From Pseudomonas fluorescens (GTDB taxonomy: Bacteria; Pseudomonadota; Gammaproteobacteria; Pseudomonadales; Pseudomonadaceae): a stretch of 64,000 nucleotides of DNA. Position 1 is the stretch's first letter. Each line of letters starts with the position of its first letter. This document shows, piece after piece, positions 42,528 through 52,066 of this stretch. The translations under genes and the position numbers were made by a program. The notes beneath the pieces were generated by a model. It had not been told where the DNA came from. It saw only the letters and a program-made list of their open reading frames with translations, and searched no databases. The DNA lies in the NCBI RefSeq assembly GCF_902497745.1, contig NZ_CABVHJ010000013.1, forward strand, positions 466-64,465. Reading direction: 5' to 3'.

Positions 42528-45500
42528 TCAAACAGATTTCGGGAGGAGGCGCTCAAACAGCGCCTCTACAGTATTAAAGCGCTCTTCCGGACGTTCCATC
42601 GGTACCTGGAACTTGAACATCGTGGCACCTTCGAATTTGTAGCGTTTTGGTTGGCTCTGAATCAGTTTGATCAACGTCATCGGATCGACCGGTGTCTGCG
42701 CTTCGAACTCGATACGTCCACCTTGCGGGCCGCCATCGACTTTCTTGATGCCCAATTGCTCGGCCTGCAATTTCAACGCCGTGATGCGCACCAGATTCTT
42801 CGTTGGCTCCGGCAGCAGACCAAAACGGTCGATCATCTCGACTTGCAGATCCTTCAGACCTTCCTCGTCGGTGGCCGAGGCAATGCGCTTGTACAGGATC
42901 AGGCGAGCGTGAACGTCCGGCAGATAGTCTTCCGGAATCAGCGCCGGCACCCGCAGGTTGACTTCCGGGCCACCGCCCAGCGGTTGATCGAGGTTCGGTT
43001 GCTCGCCCTTGCGGATCGACTTCACTGCGCGCTCGAGCATTTCCATATACAGCGTGAAACCGACGGCCTGAATCTGCCCGCTCTGGCCATCGCCGAGCAG
43101 TTCGCCGGCACCACGGATTTCCAGGTCGTTGGTTGCCAGGACGAAACCGGCACCGAGATCCTGAGTATTGGCGATCGCTTCCAGACGCTTTTCCGCGTCC
43201 GAGGTGATTTGCTGGCGTGGTGGTGTCAGCAGGTACGCGTAAGCCTGGTGGTGACTACGGCCAACGCGACCGCGCAACTGGTGCAGTTGCGCCAGACCGA
43301 ATTTGTCGGCGCGCTCGATGATGATGGTGTTGGCGCTCGGCACGTCGATGCCGGTCTCGATGATGGTCGAGGCAATCAGCACGTTGAAACGCTTGTGGTA
43401 AAAGTCGCTCATCACCTGTTCGAGTTCGCGCTCGCGCATCTGCCCGTGGCCGATGCCGATGCGTGCTTCCGGTACCAGTTCGGCGAGATCGGCGGCGCAC
43501 TTCTCGATGGTTTTCACATCGTTGTGCAAGTAGTAAACCTGACCGCCGCGCAGCAGTTCGCGGAGCAGGGCTTCTTTGACCGTGCTCTTGTTCTGCTCCA
43601 TGACGAAGGTGCGCACCGACAGGCGTCGCGCCGGCGGCGTGGCGATGATCGACAGGTCGCGCATGCCCGACACCGCCATGTTCAGCGTGCGCGGAATCGG
43701 CGTCGCGGTCAGCGTGAGGATGTCGACTTCGCTGCGCAGGGCCTTGAGCTGTTCTTTCTGACGCACACCGAAACGGTGTTCTTCGTCGATGATCACCAGC
43801 CCGAGGTTTTTGATTTTTACGTCGTCGGATAGCAGTTTATGCGTGCCGATGACGATATCGATCTTGCCTTCCGCCAGATCGGCGATCGCCGCGTTCACTT
43901 CCTTGGCCGACTTGAAGCGGCTCATCACTTCCACGGTCACCGGCCAGTCGGCGAAGCGGTCGCGGAAGCTGTTGTAGTGCTGTTGGGCGAGGAGGGTGGT
44001 CGGTACCAGAATCGCCACCTGACGACCGCCGTGCACGGCGATGAAGGCGGCGCGCATGGCCACTTCGGTCTTGCCGAAACCGACGTCACCGCAGACCAGT
44101 CGATCCATCGGTTTCGGCGCGAGCATGTCTTCGCGCACGGCTTCGATGGTCGACTGCTGATCCGGGGTTTCTTCGAACGGGAAACCGGCGCTGAACGTTG
44201 CGTAATCGGCTTTAGGGTCGGCAAATGCGTAGCCTTCGCGAGCGGCGCGACGCGCATAGATGTCGAGCAATTCAGCGGCGACGTCGCGCACCTGTTCGGC
44301 GGCTTTGCGCTTGGCTTTCTGCCAGGTTTCCGAGCCGAGGCGGTGCAGCGGGGCCAGCGAGTCGTCGCTACCGGTGTAGCGCGCGATCAAGTGCAGGTTG
44401 GCCACCGGCACATAAAGCTTGGCGTTCTCGGCGTATTCGAGGGTGAGGAATTCGGCGGCCTGGTTGTCGATTTCCAGAATCGTCAGGCCCAGATAGCGGC
44501 CGACGCCGTGGTCGATGTGCACCACCGGCGCACCTTCGCGCAGCTCGGTGAGATTCTTGATTACCGCGTCATTGCTGACGTCGCTGCGTTTCTCGCGGCG
44601 GCGACGTTGCATCACGCGCTGGCCGAACAGCGGACTTTCCGCAACCAGTGCCAACGCCGGGTCGTCGAGCATCAGGCCTTCGTCGAGCGGGGCAATGGTG
44701 ATCGCCAGGCGATCCTTGCTCGCAACGAAGTCCGGCCAGCTGTCGACGGTTTTCGGCCGCAGCTTCAGGCGTTCGAGCAACTCCAGCAGCACTTCGCGAC
44801 GGCCGGCGGATTCGGCGGTGAACAGCACGCGGCCGGGGAATTCATCAAGGAATGTTGATAGCGCGGCCAGCGGTTGCGTGGCTTTGGCTTCAATCGCCAG
44901 GTTCGGCAGTGCCTGCGCCGGGAAGCGTTCGCGGCTGACACCGCTTTCGACGTCTTGTTGGCTGGCGACCACACGCGGCCAACTCTTCAGGCGGGCGAAA
45001 CAGTCTTCCACCGGCAGGAACAATTCCGCCGGTGGCAATAAAGGACGCGATGGATCGACGCGGCGCTCTTCATAACGATTGCGCACATCGTTCCAGAAGT
45101 TTTCCGCCGCTTGCTCAATGCCCGGCAGCGAGAACACCTGGGTGTCCTGCGGCAAATAATCGAACAGCGTCGAGGTTTCGTCGAAGAAAAGCGGCAGGTA
45201 GTACTCGATGCCTGCCGGTGTGATGCCGCTGCTCAGATCCTGAAAGATCGGGCAGCGACGGAAGTCGACGTCAAAGCGTTCACGGAAGCGCGCCTTGAAA
45301 CGGGTGACCGCGTCTTTCTGTAACGGAAACTCACGAGCCGGCAGCAGCTTGACCGAATCGACCTTGTCGATGGAACGCTGGTTTTCCGGGTCGAAGGTGC
45401 GCAGAGTCTCGATTTCGTCATCGAACAGGTCGATGCGGTAGGGCAGTTTGCTGCCCATCGGGAACAGGTCGATCAGTGCGCCGCGTACGGTGAACTCGCC

Positions 45501-45977
45501 GTGCTCATAAACGGTGTCGACGTAGCGATAGCCACTGGCTTCAAGCCGCGAACGCATCTGTTCGACATCGAGCTTCTGGCCGACATCCAGCACCAGACTG
45601 CTGCCGAGCAGGAACTTGGTCGGCGCCAAGCGGTGCAATGCCGTGGTAATCGGCACCACCAGCACGCCGTGCGCCAGCTCCGGCAGCCTGTATAAGCTGG
45701 CGATGCGCTGGGAAATGATGTCCTGGTGCGGCGAGAACAGGTCGTACGGCAGGGTTTCCCAGTCAGGGAAATGCAGCACGGGCAAATCCGGGGCGAAGAA
45801 ACTCAGCTCCTGTTCCAGTCGTTCAGCGCTCTGGCTGTCGGCGGTCAGTAGCAGGGTGAAGCGCTTGGCAGCGCTGGCAGCCTCGGCAATCGCCAGGCTG
45901 AGGGCAGCACCGGGCAGATTGCCCCAATGCTGTTTACCTGCCTCGGCAGGGAGTAGCGGTAGACGCAGAACGGGCAC
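42528..45977 (-). CDS. mfd: Transcription-repair coupling factor
   Basis: 1149 residues, usual Mfd length, from a GTG start. Removes RNA polymerase stalled at lesions and recruits UvrA. UvrB-like N-terminus (domains 1-2), CarD-like RNA-polymerase-interaction domain around GAPVVHIDHGVGRYLGL, and a RecG-like translocase with Walker A GDVGFGKTEVAMRAAF and DEEH box VIIDEEHRFGVRQKE; a TRCF regulatory domain closes the protein. First gene of mfd-csiV-helicase; divergent from gap. Confidence 0.97.
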   Translation of the reverse strand: MPVLRLPLLPAEAGKQHWGNLPGAALSLAIAEAASAAKRFTLLLTADSQSAERLEQELSFFAPDLPVLHFPDWETLPYDLFSPHQDIISQRIASLYRLPELAHGVLVVPITTALHRLAPTKFLLGSSLVLDVGQKLDVEQMRSRLEASGYRYVDTVYEHGEFTVRGALIDLFPMGSKLPYRIDLFDDEIETLRTFDPENQRSIDKVDSVKLLPAREFPLQKDAVTRFKARFRERFDVDFRRCPIFQDLSSGITPAGIEYYLPLFFDETSTLFDYLPQDTQVFSLPGIEQAAENFWNDVRNRYEERRVDPSRPLLPPAELFLPVEDCFARLKSWPRVVASQQDVESGVSRERFPAQALPNLAIEAKATQPLAALSTFLDEFPGRVLFTAESAGRREVLLELLERLKLRPKTVDSWPDFVASKDRLAITIAPLDEGLMLDDPALALVAESPLFGQRVMQRRRREKRSDVSNDAVIKNLTELREGAPVVHIDHGVGRYLGLTILEIDNQAAEFLTLEYAENAKLYVPVANLHLIARYTGSDDSLAPLHRLGSETWQKAKRKAAEQVRDVAAELLDIYARRAAREGYAFADPKADYATFSAGFPFEETPDQQSTIEAVREDMLAPKPMDRLVCGDVGFGKTEVAMRAAFIAVHGGRQVAILVPTTLLAQQHYNSFRDRFADWPVTVEVMSRFKSAKEVNAAIADLAEGKIDIVIGTHKLLSDDVKIKNLGLVIIDEEHRFGVRQKEQLKALRSEVDILTLTATPIPRTLNMAVSGMRDLSIIATPPARRLSVRTFVMEQNKSTVKEALLRELLRGGQVYYLHNDVKTIEKCAADLAELVPEARIGIGHGQMRERELEQVMSDFYHKRFNVLIASTIIETGIDVPSANTIIIERADKFGLAQLHQLRGRVGRSHHQAYAYLLTPPRQQITSDAEKRLEAIANTQDLGAGFVLATNDLEIRGAGELLGDGQSGQIQAVGFTLYMEMLERAVKSIRKGEQPNLDQPLGGGPEVNLRVPALIPEDYLPDVHARLILYKRIASATDEEGLKDLQVEMIDRFGLLPEPTKNLVRITALKLQAEQLGIKKVDGGPQGGRIEFEAQTPVDPMTLIKLIQSQPKRYKFEGATMFKFQVPMERPEERFNTVEALFERLLPKSV

Positions 45978-46346
45978 GGAAGGTTGAGCTCCAGGCTTTG
46001 CGACAAAGTCGGTAATTGTAGCGGCGTCCGGTGCCGCCTGTCAGTTGCAGACTACGTCTATCTTCGTTGTTTGGACGAAATGTAGTGGTAACCATAAAAA
46101 CCAGCCGTTTTTTTGTGGTTATGTAGTGCCGAAACGGGGTGGTGTTACGGAGGGTTACAGACATCGTCTAACAGTCGTCGAAAAATTGACTGCGCTGAAA
46201 GCCCCGGTTTTACTGGGCTTGAGGGGGGCGTAATTTTTTTGAACGGAATTTTGTTACCGATTTCGCGACAAGCGCGCATTGCTACAGAAGGTTGTCGGCG
46301 GCATAATGTAGCCCCTTTTTTCTGCCCCTACATGTGGAAGGTTACC
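45978..46346. other. 369-base divergent region between mfd and gap
   Basis: AT-richer than its surroundings. It holds a gap promoter candidate (46279-46307), several T-runs, an AGCCC..GGGCT hairpin near 46198-46219 and no supported gene. The gap frame is open to 46113, but the extra residues are Cys-rich and unlike GAPDH. Confidence 0.6.
46279..46307 (+). promoter_or_regulatory. Probable gap promoter
   Basis: TTGCTA (46279-46284), 17 bases, CATAAT (46302-46307), about 40 bases upstream of the GTG start. Confidence 0.55.
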
Positions 46347-47795
46347 GTGACTCAGAAGCCCGACCAGTGTCTTGGTGAATGGATCGACCGTGAAGCACTC
46401 GCAGAAGCGATGATTCCGCTTATCGGTCAGCTCTACCGCAATAACAACGTGGTGAGCTCGATCTATGGCCGCAGCCTGATCAACCAGTCTGTCATCGCGA
46501 TTCTCAAAGCTCACCGCTTTGCGCGCCACCGTTCTTCCGACGACAGCGAACTCTCCGTCCACGAAACATTCCCACTGCTCAAAGCCATGAGCGAGCTCAA
46601 GCTCGGCGCGGCTTCGGTAGATCTGGGCAAGTTGGCGTTCAAATTCCGCAACGAAGGCAATGGCCGCAGCGCCGAGCAATTCGTTCGTGAAGAAATGGCT
46701 GACGTGGTTGGCCAGCAAAACGCTTCCGCACGTAAAGGCACCGACGTTGTGCTGTACGGCTTCGGTCGTATCGGCCGTCTGCTGGCGCGCATCCTGATCG
46801 AAAAAACCGGTGGTGGCGACGGCCTGCGTCTGCGCGCCATCGTCGTGCGTAAAGGCGCCGAAAACGACCTGACCAAACGCGCCAGTCTGCTGCGTCGCGA
46901 TTCGGTACACGGTTCGTTCAACGGCACCATTACCATCGATGAAGAAAACAACACCATCACCGCCAACGGTAACCTGATCCAGGTGATCTACGCGAAGAAC
47001 CCGACTGAAGTGGATTACACCCAGTACGGCATCAAAGACGCGCTGCTGGTGGACAACACCGGTGTATGGCGTGACGCTGATGGCCTGGGCCAGCACTTGC
47101 AGTGCCCGGGTATCGATCGCGTTGTTCTGACCGCACCTGGCAAAGGCAAGCTGAAGAACATCGTCCACGGCATCAACCACGGTGAAATCACCGCTGATGA
47201 CAAGATCGTGTCCGCCGCTTCCTGCACCACCAACGCCATCGTGCCGGTGCTGAAAGCAGTCAACGACAAGTTCGGCATCATCAACGGTCACGTCGAAACC
47301 GTTCACTCGTACACCAACGACCAGAACCTGATCGACAACTTCCACAAGGGCGATCGCCGTGGTCGTAGCGCCGCGCTGAACATGGTAATCACCGAGACCG
47401 GTGCTGCCACCGCTGCTGCCAAGGCCCTGCCTGAACTGGCCGGCAAGCTGACCGGTAACGCGATCCGTGTTCCGACGCCAAACGTGTCGATGGCCATTCT
47501 CAACCTCAACCTTGAGAAAGCCGCTACCCGCGAAGAGATGAACGAGTACCTGCGCTACATGGCGCTGCACTCCGATCTGCACAAGCAAATCGACTTCGTC
47601 AATTCGCAGGAAGTGGTTTCGACCGACTTCGTGGGCTCGCGTCACGCCGGTGTGGTCGACGCTGAAGCGACCATCGTTCAGGACAACCGCGTTGTTCTGT
47701 ACGTCTGGTACGACAACGAGTTCGGTTACAGCTGCCAGGTTATCCGCGTGATGGAAGACATGGCTGATGTGAATCCGCCGGCGTTCCCGCGCTAA
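46347..47795 (+). CDS. gap: Glyceraldehyde-3-phosphate dehydrogenase, long form with N-terminal extension
   Basis: 482 residues from a GTG start (MTQKPDQCLGEWIDREALAE), with AAGG five bases upstream. About 130 residues of helical extension precede the Rossmann fold (VVLYGFGRIGRLLARILIEK), which is absent from the standard 333-residue enzyme. Catalytic Cys293 is in SAASCTTNAIVPVLKAV; GAATAAAKALPELAGKLTGN and YDNEFGYSCQVIRVM complete the family. Pseudomonads carry this in addition to the Entner-Doudoroff-linked Gap, and a gluconeogenic role is likely but inferred. Followed by a terminator. Confidence 0.92.
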   Translation: MTQKPDQCLGEWIDREALAEAMIPLIGQLYRNNNVVSSIYGRSLINQSVIAILKAHRFARHRSSDDSELSVHETFPLLKAMSELKLGAASVDLGKLAFKFRNEGNGRSAEQFVREEMADVVGQQNASARKGTDVVLYGFGRIGRLLARILIEKTGGGDGLRLRAIVVRKGAENDLTKRASLLRRDSVHGSFNGTITIDEENNTITANGNLIQVIYAKNPTEVDYTQYGIKDALLVDNTGVWRDADGLGQHLQCPGIDRVVLTAPGKGKLKNIVHGINHGEITADDKIVSAASCTTNAIVPVLKAVNDKFGIINGHVETVHSYTNDQNLIDNFHKGDRRGRSAALNMVITETGAATAAAKALPELAGKLTGNAIRVPTPNVSMAILNLNLEKAATREEMNEYLRYMALHSDLHKQIDFVNSQEVVSTDFVGSRHAGVVDAEATIVQDNRVVLYVWYDNEFGYSCQVIRVMEDMADVNPPAFPR

Positions 47796-47811
47796 GCGAT
47801 AGCTGCACATG

Positions 47812-47843
47812 AAAACGCCCCGGCTTTGGTCGGGGCGTTTTTG
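47812..47843 (+). terminator. Intrinsic terminator after gap
   Basis: AAAACGCCCCG (47812-47822), 8-nt loop, CGGGGCGTTTT (47831-47841), T. Confidence 0.9.
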
Positions 47844-47852
47844 TTTGGGGAA

Positions 47853-47933
47853 GATCAAAAGATCGCAGCCTTCGGCAGCTCCTACAGGAGATCGCATTTG
47901 ATTCTGTAGGAGCTGCCGAAGGCTGCGATCTTT
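47853..47933. repeat. Outward-facing pair of TGTAGGAGCTGCCG-type repeats
   Basis: GATCAAAAGATCGCAGCCTT CGGCAGCTCCTACA to TGTAGGAGCTGCCGAAGGCT GCGATCTTT with a 25-base spacer. Same family as 7638-7722 but with the two copies in opposite order. Confidence 0.85.
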
Positions 47934-47947
47934 GCGTTGTGGCCTCA

Positions 47948-48021
47948 TCGCGAGCAAGCTCGCTCCCACACTGGATCTATGTCGCTCAGAAATCCCCTGT
48001 GGGAGCGAGCTTGCTCGCGAA
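47948..48021. repeat. REP pair, outward-facing
   Basis: TCGCGAGCAAGCTCGCTCCC ACA then TGTGGGAGCGAGCTTGCTCG CGAA with a 27-base spacer, directly after the other repeat family and 7 bases before the MFS gene stop. Confidence 0.9.
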
Positions 48022-48027
48022 AGCGTC

Positions 48028-49329
48028 CTATCGGGCGCCGCCGGGCACGGCTGCTTGCGCGGTGCGCAGCTCATGCTTGTTACCGTGGAACAACACCAGC
48101 GTCGCAATCAGCCCCAACACCGCCGCGCCACTGAGCCAGATCCCCGGCGCAGCCTTGTTATCCAGCACATGAATCAGATACGTGCACGCCGCCGGGGTAA
48201 ACCCGCCGAAGGTTGCCGTCGCCAGGCTGTAAGCCAGCGAGAATCCGGTCGTACGCACTTCCACCGGCATGATCTCGGTCAGTGCCACCACCATCGCGCC
48301 GTTGTACGAGCCGTACAGGAACGACAGCCACAGCTCGACAATCAGCAAATGGCTGAAGCTCGGATTTGCCACCAGCCACGACAGGGCAGGGTAGGCCGTC
48401 AGAATTGCCAGAATCGTCGCCGCCAGCAGTAGGGGTTTACGTCCGATCCTGTCAGACACTGAACCCATCACCGGCAACCAGAAGAAGTTCGACAGGCCGA
48501 TGCACACCGTCACCAGCAACGCATCGAAGTCTGACAAGTGCAATTCAGCCTTGCCGAACGTCGGGGTGTACGCGGTGATCAGGTAGAAAGACACCGTGGT
48601 CATCACCACCAGCGCCATGCCAGCGATGACGATGCCAAAGTTCTGACCGATCGAGCGGACGATTTCCCGCAGGGTAGGGCGATGTTTCCTGGCCTGGAAC
48701 TCCGGCGTTTCCTCCAGTGAACGGCGAATGACGAAGATCACCGGCACAATCATGCAGCCGATCAGGAACGGTACACGCCAGCCCCAGTCACCCATCTGTT
48801 CCGGGCTCAGCCAGTGGTTGAGACCGACGCCGAGCAACCCGGCGAAGACCACCGCCGCTTGCTGACTCGCAGACTGCCAGCTGACGAAGAAGCCTTTGCG
48901 TCCGGGTGTGGAAATTTCCGCCAGATACACTGACACCCCGCCCAGTTCGACACCAGCCGAGAAGCCTTGCAACAGGCGACCGAACAGCACCAGCAGGGGA
49001 GCCGCCACGCCGAGCGTCGCGTAGCTTGGCACGCAGGCAATCAGCACAGTACCGGCAGCCATCATGGCCAAAGTGATGATCAAGCCTTTGCGGCGTCCAT
49101 GACGGTCGATGTAGGCGCCGAGAAAGATCGCCCCCAGTGGACGCATCAGGAAACCTGCACCGAAAGTGGCCAGGGAAAGCATCAGGGAAGCGAAGGCGCT
49201 GTCGGTCGGGAAGAAGGTCTTGGCGATGGCTGTGGCGTAGAAGCCATAAACCATGAAGTCGAACATTTCGAGGAAATTGCCGCTGACAACGCGAAAAATC
49301 GCCTTGCCTGTACCGGTCGTGGAAGACAT
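48028..49329 (-). CDS. MFS (metabolite:H+ symporter type) carboxylate transporter, CitA/TcuC-like
   Basis: 433 residues, twelve predicted membrane helices. Conserved MHS-family motifs are visible: NFLEMFDFMVYGFYA at the N-terminus, RPLGAIFLGAYIDRHGRRKG between helices 2 and 3, and the second repeat SDRIGRKPLLL. The N-terminal FDFMVYGFYATAIAKTFFP is typical of citrate or tricarballylate permeases. Substrate is inferred. It stands alone, divergent from apbE. Confidence 0.88.
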   Translation of the reverse strand: MSSTTGTGKAIFRVVSGNFLEMFDFMVYGFYATAIAKTFFPTDSAFASLMLSLATFGAGFLMRPLGAIFLGAYIDRHGRRKGLIITLAMMAAGTVLIACVPSYATLGVAAPLLVLFGRLLQGFSAGVELGGVSVYLAEISTPGRKGFFVSWQSASQQAAVVFAGLLGVGLNHWLSPEQMGDWGWRVPFLIGCMIVPVIFVIRRSLEETPEFQARKHRPTLREIVRSIGQNFGIVIAGMALVVMTTVSFYLITAYTPTFGKAELHLSDFDALLVTVCIGLSNFFWLPVMGSVSDRIGRKPLLLAATILAILTAYPALSWLVANPSFSHLLIVELWLSFLYGSYNGAMVVALTEIMPVEVRTTGFSLAYSLATATFGGFTPAACTYLIHVLDNKAAPGIWLSGAAVLGLIATLVLFHGNKHELRTAQAAVPGGAR

Positions 49330-49382
49330 TTCTGGATACTCACTTTAAATCTTGTAAGAAAGCGTTTCGCTCGTATCCCATA

Positions 49383-50432
49383 ATGGCCGGCGCGGTTTTG
49401 CGGAGAGATGAAGAATTGTTAACTGGACGAGGGGTAGCGGTTGTGGTGCTCGCGGGGGTTTTGTCCGGCTGCGGCAATGGCGATTCCCTGGAGAGTGTCG
49501 GTGGGCCGACCATGGGCAGCACGTATTCGATCAAATACGTGCGTCACGCAGGCCTCGCGGATGCCGCTGAGGTTCGCAGGGAGGTGGAAGGGATCCTCGC
49601 CGAAGTCGATCGGGAACTGTCCACCTATCGCAATGACTCGGACATCGAGCGCTTCAATGCCTTGCCCGCGCACAGCTGTCAGAAAATGCCCGCGTCGGTG
49701 CTCGAATTGATCCGGGTTGGCGAACAACTGTCAGCACAAAGCGAAGGTTCCTACGACCTGACCGTCGAACCCCTGATGAATCTCTGGGGCTTCGGCCCGC
49801 AAGGTCGTGAAGAGAAAGTCCCTGACGCTAAAGTGCTGGCCGATGTACTGCAGCGCGTTGGTCACCAGCATCTGCACATCAACGGCGACCAGTTGTGCAA
49901 GGGCGCCGCCGTCGAAGTCGACTTCAACAGCATTGCCGCCGGTTATGCCGTCGACACCATCGCGGCCAGGCTCGACGCGTTGGGCATTCACGATTACCTC
50001 GCTGAAGCCACTGGCGAACTAAAGGCCAAAGGTAAAAAACTCGACGGCTCATCTTGGCGAATTGCCCTGGAAGAGCCTCGCGACGATCAACAAATCGCCG
50101 AGCGCATCATCAATGTTGACGGCTACGGCGTCTCTACCTCCGGCGATTACCGCAACTATTTCCTGCAGGACGGCCGGCGCTATTCCCACACCTTTGATGC
50201 CCGCACCGGTGCACCTGTCCTACACGATCTGGCGTCAGTCACGGTGATTCATCCTTCAGCGTTGATGGCCGATGGACTATCGACGCTGTTGCTGATTCTT
50301 GGCCCCGAAAGGGCGTGGGACTATGCCGAAAAACATGACATTGGTGCATTCTTTGTGATTCGTGCCGATACAGGTTTTGTCATCCGCACCAGTCAAGCGT
50401 TCGAGCGCCTCAGTGGCGCAAAAAATGACTGA
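49383..50432 (+). CDS. apbE: FAD:protein FMN transferase (ApbE), lipoprotein
   Basis: Up to 349 residues; TTG at 49416 (338 residues, GGAG upstream) is an alternative start that gives a neater signal peptide. VAVVVLAGVLSGC is a lipobox, so it is anchored outside the inner membrane. GGPTMGSTYSIKYV, DFNSIAAGYAVDTIAARL and HTFDARTGAPVLHDLASVTV are ApbE core motifs, with the magnesium-binding region ALMADGLST. ApbE attaches FMN to threonines of NqrB/NqrC or Rnf subunits. In P. aeruginosa it follows the nqr operon; here no nqr gene is next to it. Confidence 0.92.
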   Translation: MAGAVLRRDEELLTGRGVAVVVLAGVLSGCGNGDSLESVGGPTMGSTYSIKYVRHAGLADAAEVRREVEGILAEVDRELSTYRNDSDIERFNALPAHSCQKMPASVLELIRVGEQLSAQSEGSYDLTVEPLMNLWGFGPQGREEKVPDAKVLADVLQRVGHQHLHINGDQLCKGAAVEVDFNSIAAGYAVDTIAARLDALGIHDYLAEATGELKAKGKKLDGSSWRIALEEPRDDQQIAERIINVDGYGVSTSGDYRNYFLQDGRRYSHTFDARTGAPVLHDLASVTVIHPSALMADGLSTLLLILGPERAWDYAEKHDIGAFFVIRADTGFVIRTSQAFERLSGAKND

Positions 50433-50629
50433 GAACAATACGAAAGCTGGCGTTGTAGTGCAGGCAAAAGTAGCCTACGACGCGACCAAGGGTTAATGTG
50501 CGCGGCGTTGACGCTTCTATAGACTGTGTCCGGGTTCTTGATTGACCCCCAATTGTTCCTTCGCGCCGCCGTTCGGCGTGATTTAGCCGCCGGTGCTGCT
50601 GGCACCGCGGCCTGTTCTGAGGAGTACGC

Positions 50630-52024
50630 ATGGCTGTCTACAACTACGACGTGGTGGTGCTGGGTTCCGGCCCGGCGGGAGAAGGCGCGGCAATGAACGC
50701 CGCCAAAGCAGGGCGCAAGGTCGCGATGGTCGACAGCCGTCGCCAGGTCGGCGGCAACTGCACCCACCTCGGCACCATCCCGTCCAAGGCACTGCGTCAC
50801 TCGGTGCGGCAGATCATGCAGTTCAACACCAATCCTATGTTCCGGGCGATCGGCGAGCCACGCTGGTTCTCCTTCCCGGACGTGTTGAAAAGCGCCGAAA
50901 AGGTCATTTCCAAACAAGTCGCTTCGCGTACCGGCTACTACGCCCGTAACCGCGTCGACGTGTTCTTCGGCACCGGCAGCTTCGCCGACGAGCAAACCAT
51001 CGAAGTGGTCTGCGCCAACGGCGTGGTCGAGAAACTGGTGGCCAAGCACATCATCATCGCTACCGGTTCGCGCCCGTATCGCCCGGCGGACATCGATTTC
51101 CACCACCCGCGCATCTACGATAGCGACACCATCCTCAGCCTCAACCACACCCCGCGCAAACTGATCGTTTACGGCGCCGGCGTGATCGGTTGCGAATACG
51201 CATCGATCTTCAGCGGTCTGGGTGTGCTGGTCGAGCTGGTCGATAACCGTGGTCAGTTGCTGAGCTTCCTCGACTCGGAAATCTCCCAGGCGCTGAGCTA
51301 CCACTTCAGCAACAACAACATCACCGTGCGCCACAACGAAGATTACGATCGCGTTGAAGGCGTCGACAACGGCGTGATCCTGCACCTCAAGTCCGGCAAG
51401 AAAATCAAGGCAGACGCCTTGCTCTGGTGCAACGGTCGTACCGGCAACACCGACACGCTGGGTCTGGAAAACATCGGCGTCAAGGTCAACAGCCGTGGCC
51501 AGATCGAAGTCGACGAGGCTTACCGCACCTGCGTGCCGAACATCTACGGCGCCGGTGATGTGATCGGCTGGCCGAGCCTGGCCAGTGCTGCCCACGACCA
51601 GGGCCGTTCGGCCGCTGGCAGCATCGTTGATAACGGTAGCTGGCGCTTTGTGAATGACGTGCCGACCGGCATCTACACCATTCCGGAGATCAGCTCGATC
51701 GGCAAGAACGAGCAGGAACTGACCCAGGCCAAAGTACCGTACGAAGTCGGCAAGGCGTTCTTCAAGAGCATGGCGCGTGCGCAGATCGCCGGCGAGCCGC
51801 AAGGCATGCTGAAGATCCTGTTCCACCGTGAAACCCTGGAAGTGCTGGGCGTTCACTGCTTCGGTTATCAGGCTTCGGAGATCGTCCACATCGGTCAGGC
51901 GATCATGAGCCAGCCGGGCGAACTGAACACCCTGAAGTACTTCGTCAACACGACGTTCAACTACCCGACCATGGCTGAAGCCTATCGGGTAGCGGCGTAC
52001 GACGGCCTCAACCGGCTTTTTTGA
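50630..52024 (+). CDS. sthA: Soluble pyridine nucleotide transhydrogenase
   Basis: 464 residues. FAD-containing cytosolic enzyme moving hydride between NADPH and NAD to balance the pools. FAD-binding start YDVVVLGSGPAGEGAAMNAA; the GGNCTHLGTIPSKAL segment has one cysteine in place of the disulfide pair seen in lipoamide dehydrogenases, as expected for STH; the NAD-binding motif is LIVYGAGVIGCEYASIFSGL; the C-terminal dimer interface includes VLGVHCFGYQASEIVHIGQA. A 197-base gap separates it from apbE. Confidence 0.96.
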   Translation: MAVYNYDVVVLGSGPAGEGAAMNAAKAGRKVAMVDSRRQVGGNCTHLGTIPSKALRHSVRQIMQFNTNPMFRAIGEPRWFSFPDVLKSAEKVISKQVASRTGYYARNRVDVFFGTGSFADEQTIEVVCANGVVEKLVAKHIIIATGSRPYRPADIDFHHPRIYDSDTILSLNHTPRKLIVYGAGVIGCEYASIFSGLGVLVELVDNRGQLLSFLDSEISQALSYHFSNNNITVRHNEDYDRVEGVDNGVILHLKSGKKIKADALLWCNGRTGNTDTLGLENIGVKVNSRGQIEVDEAYRTCVPNIYGAGDVIGWPSLASAAHDQGRSAAGSIVDNGSWRFVNDVPTGIYTIPEISSIGKNEQELTQAKVPYEVGKAFFKSMARAQIAGEPQGMLKILFHRETLEVLGVHCFGYQASEIVHIGQAIMSQPGELNTLKYFVNTTFNYPTMAEAYRVAAYDGLNRLF

Positions 52025-52066
52025 CGGGCTCCGGCCGGTGGCCTGAGCCGGCCGGGGAGACCGATT

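Noticed and set aside
46238..46275. Possible HexR operator (TTGT..ACAA) before gap
   Set aside because: The TTGT and ACAA halves are about 13 bases apart, not the 7-8 expected.
46113..46346. Upstream extension of the gap reading frame
   Set aside because: Cys-rich residues unlike GAPDH; a promoter and a ribosome site with GTG at 46347 fit better.
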